From Thauera sp. UBA6194 (GTDB taxonomy: Bacteria; Pseudomonadota; Gammaproteobacteria; Burkholderiales; Rhodocyclaceae), in NCBI GenBank assembly GCA_002422685.1, contig DITC01000075.1:1-31338 (forward strand): 31,338 bases of DNA. Reading direction: 5' to 3'. Below the pieces are notes generated by a model. The model did no database searches and had not been told where the DNA came from. It was given only the letters and a program-made list of their open reading frames with translations. Position 1 is the stretch's first letter. The number at the start of each line of letters is the position of its first letter. Below are positions 1 through 7,116 of this stretch, one piece after another. Made by a program: the position numbers and the translations under genes.

Positions 1-13
1 GAGCTACGGGCGC
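1..13 (-). tRNA. tRNA-Arg, 5' end only (cut by window edge)
   Basis: The first 13 bases are identical to the 5' end (acceptor strand and start of the D arm) of the complete tRNA-Arg gene at 55-131, read on the minus strand. The rest lies outside the window. It is most likely a second, tandem copy of the same tRNA-Arg, 41 bp downstream of the first in transcription direction, and probably co-transcribed with it. The anticodon is not visible, so the identity is inferred from the matching acceptor stem only. Confidence 0.75.
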
Positions 14-54
14 GTAGCCGATTTCGTTTAAAGCCCGATATCGGAAGGCTTGTT

Positions 55-131
55 TGGCGCGCCCGGAAGGATTCGAACCTCCTACCCCCTGGTTCGTAGC
101 CAGGTACTCTATCCAGATGAGCTACGGGCGC
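55..131 (-). tRNA. tRNA-Arg(ACG)
   Basis: The minus strand folds as a full cloverleaf. The acceptor stem pairs 125-131 with 59-65, the T loop contains TTCGAAT, and the anticodon stem CCTGG/CCAGG encloses loop CTACGAA, giving anticodon ACG, which is normally edited to ICG and reads CGU/CGC/CGA. The 3' CCA is encoded at 55-57. Its own promoter is visible upstream at 158-185. Confidence 0.96.
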
Positions 132-157
132 TTTTTGCTGCACTGCGAAGGAGCGGG

Positions 158-185
158 ATTATAACGACTGTTCCCACAACTTCAA
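158..185 (-). promoter_or_regulatory. Sigma-70-type promoter of tRNA-Arg
   Basis: On the minus strand TTGAAG (180-185) and a perfect TATAAT (158-163) are separated by 16 bp. Transcription would start near 151, about 20 bases before the mature tRNA 5' end. It lies between tRNA-Ser and tRNA-Arg, so the two tRNA genes can be transcribed separately. Confidence 0.7.
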
Positions 186-193
186 GTCTTATG

Positions 194-283
<90 letters not shown>

Positions 284-297
284 GCTCGAAGCTCGGC

Positions 298-325
298 ATT
301 ATAGTGGCTTTTGCCGAAAAGTGAA
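298..325 (-). promoter_or_regulatory. Promoter of tRNA-Ser
   Basis: On the minus strand TTCACT (320-325) and a perfect TATAAT (298-303) are spaced by 16 bp. The predicted start near 291 is 8 bases upstream of the tRNA 5' end, as expected for a stable-RNA gene. Confidence 0.7.
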
Positions 326-368
326 CACGGGGCCGACTATTTTTGAACCGCCCCCGGCGGTGTTCCAC

Positions 369-719
369 TCACTCGGCCTTGGGCTGCAGCTGCTCGTAGG
401 CGCGCACTGCATCGGCTGCGTACATCAGGGCGGGGCCGCCACCCATGTAGGTGCACACGGCGAGCGTTTCCATGATCTGCTCGCGCGTGGCACCGAGGCG
501 GATGAGCGCCTTCATGTGAAAGCCGATACAGGCGTCGCAACGCTGGCTGACGCCGATGGCCAGGGAGATCAGCTCCTTTTGCAGCTCGGACAGGGCGCCG
601 TCCTTGAGCGCGTTCTGCGACATCGCGCTGAAGCCCTCGAGCGTGCCGGGGATTTCCTTGCGCAGGGTGCCCAGGGCCTTGGAAACATCGTTGGTGATCT
701 GAAGATAGGATTTCGACAT
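369..719 (-). CDS. Carboxymuconolactone decarboxylase-family (AhpD-like) protein
   Basis: A 116-residue all-helical protein of the CMD/AhpD family. It carries the complete AhpD-type motif E-x11-C-x2-C-x3-H as Glu49, Cys61, Cys64 and His68. In AhpD these residues form the peroxidase/disulfide-reducing centre with a proton relay. This suggests a thiol-based alkylhydroperoxidase or oxidoreductase rather than a true gamma-carboxymuconolactone decarboxylase, which lacks this Cys pair. The start ATG at 717-719 is preceded by GAGG about 11 bases upstream. It stands alone, on the same strand as folE2 but 113 bp downstream of it. The physiological partner (AhpC-like peroxiredoxin, lipoyl protein) is not in the window. 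Family assignment is firm; the substrate is unknown. Confidence 0.87.
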   Translation of the reverse strand: MSKSYLQITNDVSKALGTLRKEIPGTLEGFSAMSQNALKDGALSELQKELISLAIGVSQRCDACIGFHMKALIRLGATREQIMETLAVCTYMGGGPALMYAADAVRAYEQLQPKAE

Positions 720-832
720 GGAGCAGGCGCCTCAAATTAAGAAGCCGCTTATGTTACGCGGCTGCCGGCGCGCTTGCCATCACGACCCCTGATAACCGGA
801 TAAGAGAGTGTGCCCTCGGTCACGCTTGCGGT

Positions 833-1642
833 TCATTTCGTCCGGCGCTTGTCCTGCTCGATCAGCGCGTAGGCGGAATGGTTATGGATGGATTCGAAGT
901 TTTCCGACTCCACCACATAAGCGTCGATGCGCGGCTCTCGATTGAGCTGGCCGGCGACGTCGCGCACCATGTCTTCGACGAACTTGGGGTTGTCGTAGGC
1001 GCGCTCGGTGACCCACTTCTCGTCGGGGCGCTTGAGCAGGCCGAACACCTCGCACGAGGCCTGCGCCTCGACGAGCTCGACCATGTCCTCGATCCAGAGG
1101 TGGTCGTTGAGCACGGCGGTGACGGTGACGTGCGAGCGCTGATTGTGCGCGCCGTACGCGGAGATCTTCTTCGAGCACGGGCACAGGCTGGTCACCGGCA
1201 CCACGACCTGCATGGTGAATTCGTAGCGGCCGCCTTCGCGGATGCTGCCGATGAAGCAGACCTCGTAGTCCATCAAGCTCTGCACGCCCGAGACTGGCGC
1301 CGTCTTGTTGATGAAGTAGGGGAAGCGCATCTCGACATGGCCGGTCTCCGCTTCAAGGCGCTCGACCATCGCGCGCAGCATCGGCTCGAAGTTCTCGACC
1401 GAGATCTCGCGCTCGTTGGTGTTGAGAATTTCGACGAAGCGCGACATGTGGGTGCCCTTGAAGTTGTGCGGCAGTCCCACGTACATGTTGAAGGTGGCGA
1501 TCGTATGCTGCACGCCGCAGGCCTTGTCGGCGACCTTCACCGGGTGGCGGATCGACTTGATGCCGACCTTGTTGATGGCGATCTGGCGGCTGTCGGGGCT
1601 GCCCTGGACGTCCGCCATCACGGGCTCGGAAGGGGAGTTCAT
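833..1642 (-). CDS. folE2: GTP cyclohydrolase FolE2 (type IB)
   Basis: This enzyme converts GTP to 7,8-dihydroneopterin triphosphate, the first step of folate (and queuosine-type) synthesis. The 269-residue protein has the type IB signature around residues 154-171, with Cys154-Pro-Cys156 followed by SKKISAYGAHNQRSH, and the downstream ASCEVFGLLKRPDEK stretch that supplies the active-site Glu. It differs from the zinc-dependent FolE (type IA). In many bacteria FolE2 is the isozyme used under zinc limitation and is Zur-controlled, but that is family knowledge and not shown here. The start at 1642 is preceded by AGAGA; Met9 is an alternative start. It follows dxs on the same strand after 101 bp that contain a strong perfect inverted repeat (1676-1716). 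Confidence 0.96.
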   Translation of the reverse strand: MNSPSEPVMADVQGSPDSRQIAINKVGIKSIRHPVKVADKACGVQHTIATFNMYVGLPHNFKGTHMSRFVEILNTNEREISVENFEPMLRAMVERLEAETGHVEMRFPYFINKTAPVSGVQSLMDYEVCFIGSIREGGRYEFTMQVVVPVTSLCPCSKKISAYGAHNQRSHVTVTAVLNDHLWIEDMVELVEAQASCEVFGLLKRPDEKWVTERAYDNPKFVEDMVRDVAGQLNREPRIDAYVVESENFESIHNHSAYALIEQDKRRTK

Positions 1643-1675
1643 GCGTGTTCTCTGTGTTTTGATGGGTGAATGGCA

Positions 1676-1716
1676 ATCCGGCTAAAAGTGCAATTGAGTT
1701 GCACTTTTAGCCGGAT
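1676..1716. repeat. Perfect 18-bp inverted repeat between dxs and folE2
   Basis: Arms 1676-1693 and 1699-1716 are perfectly complementary around the 5-base loop TTGAG. The core is TGCAATTGAGTTGCA-like. There is no run of T after either arm, so it is not a standard intrinsic terminator. Its position 34 bp upstream of the folE2 start, in the only gap between dxs and folE2, fits either an operator for folE2 or a transcript-end hairpin for dxs. The regulator cannot be named from the sequence; a zinc-responsive repressor would be one possibility because of the FolE2 context. Confidence 0.75.
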
Positions 1717-1743
1717 GTTAGCCCCGAGCGCGGCGCGGCTCAA

Positions 1744-3603
1744 CTATCGGGCCGATTGGGCGCGCTCGATGCTGGCCAGGATGCCGGCCTTGTCGAGCCC
1801 CACCGAGGCGAGCAGCTGGGCCTGGTCGCCGTGGTCGACGAACTGGTCCGGCAGGCCGAGGCGCAGGATGCGCGGCCGTGTCGCCAGCCCTTCGATCACA
1901 CGCGCGACTTCTGCGCCGGCGCCGCCGATGAGGGCGTTTTCTTCCAGCGTGACGATGAGTTCATGCTCCGCAGCCAGCTCGGTGACGAGCGCTTCGTCGA
2001 TCGGCTTGATGAAGCGCATGTTGGCCACCGTGGCGTCGATCTCGTCACCCACCTGCTGTGCGGCCTGCACCATGCTGCCGAATGCGAGCAGCGCGATCTG
2101 CTTGCCCGTGCGCAGCACCTCGCCCTTGCCGATCGGCAGCGCGCGCATCGCCTTCTCGGGCGTCGTGCCGTTACCGCCGCCGCGCGGGTAACGCACCGCG
2201 CTCGGGCCGGGGTGGTGCACGGCGGTGTAGAGCATCTGGCGACATTCGTTCTCGTCCGCCGGTGCCATCACCACCATGTTGGGGATGCAGGTGAGGAAGG
2301 ACAGGTCGTAGGCGCCGTGGTGGGTGGCGCCGTCGGCGCCGACCAGTCCGCCGCGGTCGATCGCGAACACGACCGGCAGATTCTGCAGGGCGACGTCGTG
2401 GATCAACTGGTCGTAGGCGCGCTGCAGGAAAGTCGAGTAGATCGCCACCACCGGCACGAAGCCCTCGCAGGCCATGCCCGCGGCGAAGGTCACGGCGTGC
2501 TGTTCGGCGATGCCGACATCGAAATAGCGCTCGGGGAATTCCTCGGCGAAGCGCACCAGGCCCGAGCCTTCGCGCATCGCCGGGGTGATGCCGACGACAC
2601 GCGGGTCGGCCTTCGCCATGTCGCACAGCCAGTCGCCGAACACCTGGGTGTAGGTGAGCTTGCCGCCGCCCTTTCCGGTCTGGATGCCGGCGGTGTGGTC
2701 GAACTTGGAGACGCCGTGGTACAGGATCGGGTCGGCCTCGGCGAGCTTGTAGCCCTGGCCCTTCTTCGTGATCACATGCAGGAACTGCGGGCCCTTGAGC
2801 TTCTTGAGGTTCTGCAGCGTGGGGATCAGCGCGTCGAGATCGTGGCCGTCGATCGGGCCGTAGTAATGGAAGCCGAACTCCTCGAACAGCGTGCCCGGGC
2901 CGATCATGCCTTTCGCGTACTCCTCGACCTTGCGCGCGAGCTCCGCAACCGGGGGCGCCATGCCGAGCACCTTCTCGCCCACGCGACGGGCGGTGTTGTA
3001 GGTCGAGCCCGACATCATGCGGGCGAGGATCTTGGTGAGCGCGCCGACCGGGGGCGAGATCGACATCTCGTTGTCGTTGAGGATCACGAGCAGGTTCGCG
3101 TCCTCCATGTCGCCGGCGTTGTTCAGGGCCTCGAAGGCCATGCCGGCCGACATGGCGCCGTCGCCGATGACCGCGATCGCACGCCGGTCTTCCTTGCGTG
3201 TGCGCGCCGCCACGGCCATGCCGAGCGCCGCCGAGATCGAGGTGGACGAGTGCGCGGTGCCGAAGGTGTCGTATTCGCTCTCGCAGCGCCGCGGGAAGCC
3301 CGAGATGCCTTGCCAGTGGCGCAGCCCGGACATCGCGTCGCGGCGGCCGGTGAGGACCTTGTGGCCGTAGGTCTGGTGGCCCACGTCCCACACGATGCGA
3401 TCGTACGGGGTGTTATAGACGTAGTGCAGCGCGATCGTCAGCTCGACCGTGCCGAGGTTGGAGGACAGGTGCCCGCCGGTCTTGGAAACCGATTCGATGA
3501 GAAAGGCGCGCAGCTCGCTCGCGAGCGTCGCCAGTTCGCGGCGCTCGAGGCGACGCAGCTCGGCGGGTGAGCCGATACGTTCCAGGTTGGGGTAGGGGGC
3601 CAT
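1744..3603 (-). CDS. dxs: 1-deoxy-D-xylulose-5-phosphate synthase
   Basis: A thiamine-diphosphate enzyme that condenses pyruvate and glyceraldehyde-3-phosphate to DXP, the entry step of the MEP isoprenoid pathway and also a precursor for thiamine and pyridoxal. At 619 residues it has normal family length. The N-terminal TPP domain has GGHLSSNLG and the TPP/Mg motif GDGAMSAGMAFEALNNAG. The central pyrimidine-binding region contains FDVGIAEQHAVTFAAGMA, followed by DRGGLVGADGATHHGAYDLS and YPRGGG, and the C-terminal transketolase domain is complete. The ATG at 3603 is 54 bp after the ispA stop, with no terminator between, so it is the third gene of xseB-ispA-dxs. Confidence 0.98.
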   Translation of the reverse strand: MAPYPNLERIGSPAELRRLERRELATLASELRAFLIESVSKTGGHLSSNLGTVELTIALHYVYNTPYDRIVWDVGHQTYGHKVLTGRRDAMSGLRHWQGISGFPRRCESEYDTFGTAHSSTSISAALGMAVAARTRKEDRRAIAVIGDGAMSAGMAFEALNNAGDMEDANLLVILNDNEMSISPPVGALTKILARMMSGSTYNTARRVGEKVLGMAPPVAELARKVEEYAKGMIGPGTLFEEFGFHYYGPIDGHDLDALIPTLQNLKKLKGPQFLHVITKKGQGYKLAEADPILYHGVSKFDHTAGIQTGKGGGKLTYTQVFGDWLCDMAKADPRVVGITPAMREGSGLVRFAEEFPERYFDVGIAEQHAVTFAAGMACEGFVPVVAIYSTFLQRAYDQLIHDVALQNLPVVFAIDRGGLVGADGATHHGAYDLSFLTCIPNMVVMAPADENECRQMLYTAVHHPGPSAVRYPRGGGNGTTPEKAMRALPIGKGEVLRTGKQIALLAFGSMVQAAQQVGDEIDATVANMRFIKPIDEALVTELAAEHELIVTLEENALIGGAGAEVARVIEGLATRPRILRLGLPDQFVDHGDQAQLLASVGLDKAGILASIERAQSAR

Positions 3604-3657
3604 GTCGAATCCGGCTTGCGGTGTGTTTATTCTTGGACGGTCGCGGCGGTCCGGCGT

Positions 3658-4557
3658 TCAGAAAGCCCGGTGCGCTACGTAGTCGGCGAGTTGTTCCAGG
3701 CGCAGCGCACGTGGCCCGAAGTCTGCGAGGGCCACGCGCGCCTCGGCGAGCATCTCCTCGGCCAGTCGGCGCGCCTCGGTCAGGCCGAGCAGGCTGACAT
3801 AGGTCGGTTTGTCATGGTCCGCGTCCTTGCCGGCGGTCTTGCCCAGGGTCGCGGTGTCGGCCTCGGCATCGAGGATGTCATCGACGACCTGAAAGAGCAG
3901 CCCGACGATCTTTGCGTAGCGATCGAGACGCGCCAGCGCCGCTTCGTCCGGCATGGAGCCCGTGCGTGCGCCGAGCAGCACCGCGGCGCGGATCAGCGCG
4001 CCGGTCTTGTGGATGTGCATGAACTCGAGCTCTTCGCGCCCGAGCTTGCGGCCCACGGCCGCCAGGTCGATTGCCTGCCCGCCCGCCATGCCGCGCGAAC
4101 CCGACGCGAGGGCCAGTTGCGTGAGCATCTCGAGTTGCACGGGGGCGCTCTGGCCGATCGGCTTTTCGGCGAGCACCTGGAAGGCCAGGGTCTGCAGCGC
4201 GTCGCCGACGAGCAGGGCGCTGGCTTCGTCGTATTCGACGTGGACCGTGGGCTTGCCGCGGCGCAGCACGTCGTCGTCCATGCACGGCATGTCGTCGTGG
4301 ACGAGCGAATAGGCGTGGATGAGCTCCACCGCGCAGGCCACCCGGTCGACATCTTCCGGGGTACCGCCGACGAGCTCGCCGGCGGCGTGCGCCAGCAGCG
4401 GGCGCACACGTTTGCCGCCCCCCAGCACGGCGTAGCGCATTGCCTCGTGGAGACGCTGGGGCGAGATCGTGGGCGCGGGCAGCGCCGCGGCCAAGGCCGC
4501 TTCGGTGCGTTTCTGGATGCCGGCCATCCAGTCGGCGAGTGTACTCGTTGTGCTCAT
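3658..4557 (-). CDS. ispA: Polyprenyl (farnesyl/geranyl) diphosphate synthase
   Basis: This enzyme condenses IPP with DMAPP/GPP to give short-chain prenyl diphosphates (FPP) for quinone, undecaprenyl and hopanoid lipids. The 299-residue protein has GGGKRVRP for IPP binding (about residues 46-53), the first Asp-rich motif DDMPCMDDD (88-96) followed by RRGKPTVH, and the second Asp-rich motif FQVVDDILD (about 228). The reading frame is open further upstream, but the ATG at 4557 is chosen because it overlaps the xseB stop as ATGA and gives the usual family N terminus. This overlap indicates translational coupling with xseB. Confidence 0.97.
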   Translation of the reverse strand: MSTTSTLADWMAGIQKRTEAALAAALPAPTISPQRLHEAMRYAVLGGGKRVRPLLAHAAGELVGGTPEDVDRVACAVELIHAYSLVHDDMPCMDDDVLRRGKPTVHVEYDEASALLVGDALQTLAFQVLAEKPIGQSAPVQLEMLTQLALASGSRGMAGGQAIDLAAVGRKLGREELEFMHIHKTGALIRAAVLLGARTGSMPDEAALARLDRYAKIVGLLFQVVDDILDAEADTATLGKTAGKDADHDKPTYVSLLGLTEARRLAEEMLAEARVALADFGPRALRLEQLADYVAHRAF

Positions 4558-4823
4558 GAATCGGCCTCGCCTGTTGCCTGGCTGGCGGCGAGATCGGCCT
4601 CGCCGGGTGGCAGCTCGCGGAGCATATCTCCCTCGAGCACACTGACGCGCTGCTCGGCGTCCGACAGGGTGGTCTGGCAGAAGCGCAGGAGCGTGACTCC
4701 GCGCTGGTATCTTGCAAGGGCGTCTTCGAGCGAGAGCTTGCCCGCTTCCATTTCCTGCACGATGGCTTCGAGCTCCGCAACCGCGACCTCGAACGTTTTT
4801 GGGGCGGACGCCGACTTTGGCAT
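4554..4823 (-). CDS. xseB: Exodeoxyribonuclease VII small subunit
   Basis: This is the small subunit of exonuclease VII, which degrades single-stranded DNA to oligonucleotides together with XseA (not in this window). The 89-residue protein has the helical core FEVAVAELEAIVQEMEAGKL followed by SLEDALARYQRG, typical of the family. It is the first gene of xseB-ispA-dxs. Its stop overlaps the ispA start by 4 bp. A promoter-like pair lies at 4853-4882, giving a leader of roughly 23 bases. The C-terminal tail (about residues 66-89) is acidic, low in complexity and probably not conserved. Confidence 0.95.
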   Translation of the reverse strand: MPKSASAPKTFEVAVAELEAIVQEMEAGKLSLEDALARYQRGVTLLRFCQTTLSDAEQRVSVLEGDMLRELPPGEADLAASQATGEADS

Positions 4824-4852
4824 GGATCAATATCTGGCGCGGTAAAAGCGGG

Positions 4853-4882
4853 AAAATACCCGAATGCATGTGTAGCGGTCAA
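4853..4882 (-). promoter_or_regulatory. Putative promoter of xseB-ispA-dxs
   Basis: On the minus strand TTGACC (4877-4882) and TATTTT (4853-4858) are separated by 18 bp, placing the start near 4846. The -35 hexamer lies inside the inverted repeat at 4874-4891, so a protein bound there would be expected to affect this promoter. Confidence 0.5.
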
Positions 4883-4891
4883 ACGACCGCT
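4874..4891. repeat. Inverted repeat in the divergent xseB / Rieske oxygenase promoter region
   Basis: AGCGGTC (4874-4880) and GACCGCT (4885-4891) are perfect complements with a 4-base centre AAAC. The site lies between two divergent genes and overlaps the -35 hexamer of the predicted xseB promoter. It is a candidate operator; no regulator can be assigned. Confidence 0.5.
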
Positions 4892-4949
4892 CCCTTAAAC
4901 TAGGGCGTTTATTTTTCCGGATTTCTTGTCCGTCAGAGGAGGTTCGGGG

Positions 4950-6056
4950 ATGTCCGGCATCGCTTCCATGGCTCAACTGGCTCAGGGCGCTTCTCAGCTG
5001 CCCGTTTCCTGGTACTTCGACGAGAAGGTTTTCGAACTGGAGAAGAAGCTCCTCTTCGATGCCGGCCCGGGGTACGTCGGCCACGAGCTGATGGTGCCCG
5101 AGGTTGGCAATTACCGCTCGCTCGAGTGGCTCGACCATTCCAGGCTGCTGTTCCGCACCGAGGCGGGCGTGCACAGGATGTCCAACGTCTGTCGCCACCG
5201 CCAGGCCATCATGCTGCAGGGCAGCGGCACGACCGAGCACGTGGTGTGCCCGGTGCACCGCTGGACCTACGACCAGCAAGGTGCGCTGATCGGCGCACCG
5301 CACTTCGCCGAGAAGCCCTGCCTGGGGCTCGAGCGTGACGAGCTCGAGAACTGGAACGGCCTGCTCTTCAAGGGCCCGCGCTCTGCCGCCACCGATCTTG
5401 CCGGCATGAAGGTCGCGCGCGAGCTCGACTTCTCGGGATACAAGCTCGACAAGGTCGAGATCCACCACTGCAACTACAACTGGAAGACCTTCATCGAGGT
5501 TTATCTGGAGGATTACCACGTCGTGCCCTTCCACCCCGGTCTGGGCAACTTCGTGACCTGCGACGACCTCTCCTGGCAGTTCGGAGACTGGTACTCGGTG
5601 CAGCAGGTCGGCATCACCTCGCTTGCCAGGCCGGGCTCGGCCACCTACGCCAAGTGGCACAAGGCGGTGCTCGATTACTACGGCGAGAAGAAGCCCGAGC
5701 ACGGTGCGATCTGGCTCACCTACTACCCCAACATCATGGTGGAGTGGTATCCGCACGTGCTGGTGGTGAGCACGCTGATCCCGACCGACGTGAACAAGAC
5801 CACCAACGTGGTCGAGTTCTACTACCCCGAGGACATCGTCGAATTCGAGCGCGAGTTCGTCGAGGCCGAGCAGGCGGCCTACATGGAGACGGCGATCGAG
5901 GACGACGAGATCGGCGAGCGCATGGACCGTGGCCGCCTGGCGCTGTACAAGGAGGGCCGCAACGAGGTCGGTCCCTACCAGTCGCCGTTCGAGGACGGCA
6001 TGCAGCACTTCCATGAGTTTTATCGGCGAATCATGGAGCCGCAGATCGGCGGCTGA
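4950..6056 (+). CDS. Rieske non-heme iron oxygenase, alpha subunit
   Basis: This is the terminal oxygenase component that uses O2 and electrons from a separate reductase. The 368-residue protein has the Rieske 2Fe-2S motif Cys81-x-His83 ... Cys100-x2-His103, then a catalytic domain with the mononuclear iron ligands His190-x4-His195 after NWKTFIEVYLEDYH. The third ligand is expected in the acidic stretch IEDDEIGERM. The residue three before His190 is Glu187, where naphthalene-type dioxygenases have the bridging Asp. The same Glu is typical of the carnitine/glycine-betaine oxygenase branch (CntA, GbcA), so an aromatic substrate should not be assumed. The ATG at 4950 is chosen over an upstream TTG because AGAGGAGG ends 7 bases before it. 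No reductase or beta subunit is nearby. The substrate is unknown. Confidence 0.88.
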   Translation: MSGIASMAQLAQGASQLPVSWYFDEKVFELEKKLLFDAGPGYVGHELMVPEVGNYRSLEWLDHSRLLFRTEAGVHRMSNVCRHRQAIMLQGSGTTEHVVCPVHRWTYDQQGALIGAPHFAEKPCLGLERDELENWNGLLFKGPRSAATDLAGMKVARELDFSGYKLDKVEIHHCNYNWKTFIEVYLEDYHVVPFHPGLGNFVTCDDLSWQFGDWYSVQQVGITSLARPGSATYAKWHKAVLDYYGEKKPEHGAIWLTYYPNIMVEWYPHVLVVSTLIPTDVNKTTNVVEFYYPEDIVEFEREFVEAEQAAYMETAIEDDEIGERMDRGRLALYKEGRNEVGPYQSPFEDGMQHFHEFYRRIMEPQIGG

Positions 6057-6080
6057 GCCCAAGTGTTCGTGCCCATGAGG

Positions 6081-6115
6081 AAAAACCCTCGCGGCCAGTG
6101 CCTGCGAGGGTTTTT
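6081..6115. terminator. Bidirectional intrinsic terminator
   Basis: The arms AAAAACCCTCGC (6081-6092) and GCGAGGGTTTTT (6104-6115) are perfect complements with an 11-base loop. A-tract and T-tract on the two sides let it work in both directions. It sits between the convergent Rieske gene and ispH, ending both transcription units. Confidence 0.93.
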
Positions 6116-6147
6116 CGTTTTCGGCTCGCCCACGACACGCGCGCTGA

Positions 6148-7086
6148 TCAGCGTACTTCCTGCAGCTCCCTGGGCAACGGAAAGGTCACGCGCTCGGGCA
6201 CGCCGTCCAGGTTGCGCACCGAGCTGCCGCTCAGTTCCTTCAGGCGTGCGATCACCTCTTCCACCAGCACCTCCGGCGCCGACGCGCCCGCGGTGACACC
6301 GATTCGGCGCTTGCCTTCGACCCAGGCCGGGTCGATGCCGGCGGCGTTGTCCACCAGATAGGCCGGTACGCCGCGCAGCTCGGCGACTTCGCGCAGGCGG
6401 TTCGAGTTGGAGCTGTTCTTCGAGCCGACCACGAACACCACGTCCGCGTGCGGCGCCATGAATTTCACCGCGTCCTGGCGGTTCTGCGTGGCGTAGCAGA
6501 TGTCGTCCTTCTTCGGCCCGACGATGTTCGGGAAGCGCTGGCGGAGCGCATCCACGATCGCGGCCGCGTCGTCCACCGACAGCGTGGTCTGGGTCACGTA
6601 GGCGAGCTGGTCGGGATCGGTCACCTCGAGGCCTGCGACGTCTTCCGGCTTCTCGACGAGGTGGATGCCGCCCTGCACCTGGCCCATGGTGCCCTCGACC
6701 TCCGGGTGCCCCTTGTGGCCGATCATGACGATTTCCTTGCCGTGCTCGCGCATGCGCGCGACCTCGATGTGCACCTTGGTGACCAGCGGGCAGGTGGCGT
6801 CGAACACGCGCAGGCCGCGGCGCTCGGCCTCGTCGCGCACCGCCAGCGAGACGCCGTGGGCGGAGAAGATCACCGTGTTGCCGGCAGGCACCTCGTCGAG
6901 CTCGTCGACGAAGATCGCGCCCTTGGCGCGCAGGTCGTCCACGACGAACTTGTTGTGCACGACCTCGTGGCGCACGTAGATCGGCGCGCCGTAGCGCTTG
7001 AGCGCGCGCTCGACGATCTCGATCGCGCGCTCGACGCCGGCGCAGAAGCCGCGCGGGTTGGCGAGGAGGATTTCCTTGTCGTTCAT
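6148..7086 (-). CDS. ispH: 4-hydroxy-3-methylbut-2-enyl diphosphate reductase
   Basis: This enzyme reduces HMBPP to IPP and DMAPP, the last step of the MEP pathway, using an iron-sulfur cluster. The 312-residue protein has the three cluster cysteines Cys15 (ANPRGFCAGV), Cys99 (FDATCPLV) and Cys197 (DICYATQNRQ), plus His44, His77 (SAHGVS) and Glu129 (GHPEVEGTMG) of the substrate pocket. It is the last gene of ribF-ileS-lspA-fkpB-ispH, 30 bp after fkpB, and ends at the bidirectional terminator. Together with dxs and ispA, three isoprenoid genes lie in this window in two transcription units. Confidence 0.98.
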   Translation of the reverse strand: MNDKEILLANPRGFCAGVERAIEIVERALKRYGAPIYVRHEVVHNKFVVDDLRAKGAIFVDELDEVPAGNTVIFSAHGVSLAVRDEAERRGLRVFDATCPLVTKVHIEVARMREHGKEIVMIGHKGHPEVEGTMGQVQGGIHLVEKPEDVAGLEVTDPDQLAYVTQTTLSVDDAAAIVDALRQRFPNIVGPKKDDICYATQNRQDAVKFMAPHADVVFVVGSKNSSNSNRLREVAELRGVPAYLVDNAAGIDPAWVEGKRRIGVTAGASAPEVLVEEVIARLKELSGSSVRNLDGVPERVTFPLPRELQEVR

Positions 7087-7116
7087 TGCTCGTCTCTGTT
7101 GGAGGCGCAGGGGCGC

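Noticed and set aside
744..762. Small stem GCCGC/GCGGC followed by T-rich sequence on the minus strand between folE2 and the AhpD-like gene
   Set aside because: Only a 5-bp stem with a 9-base loop; too weak to call a terminator.
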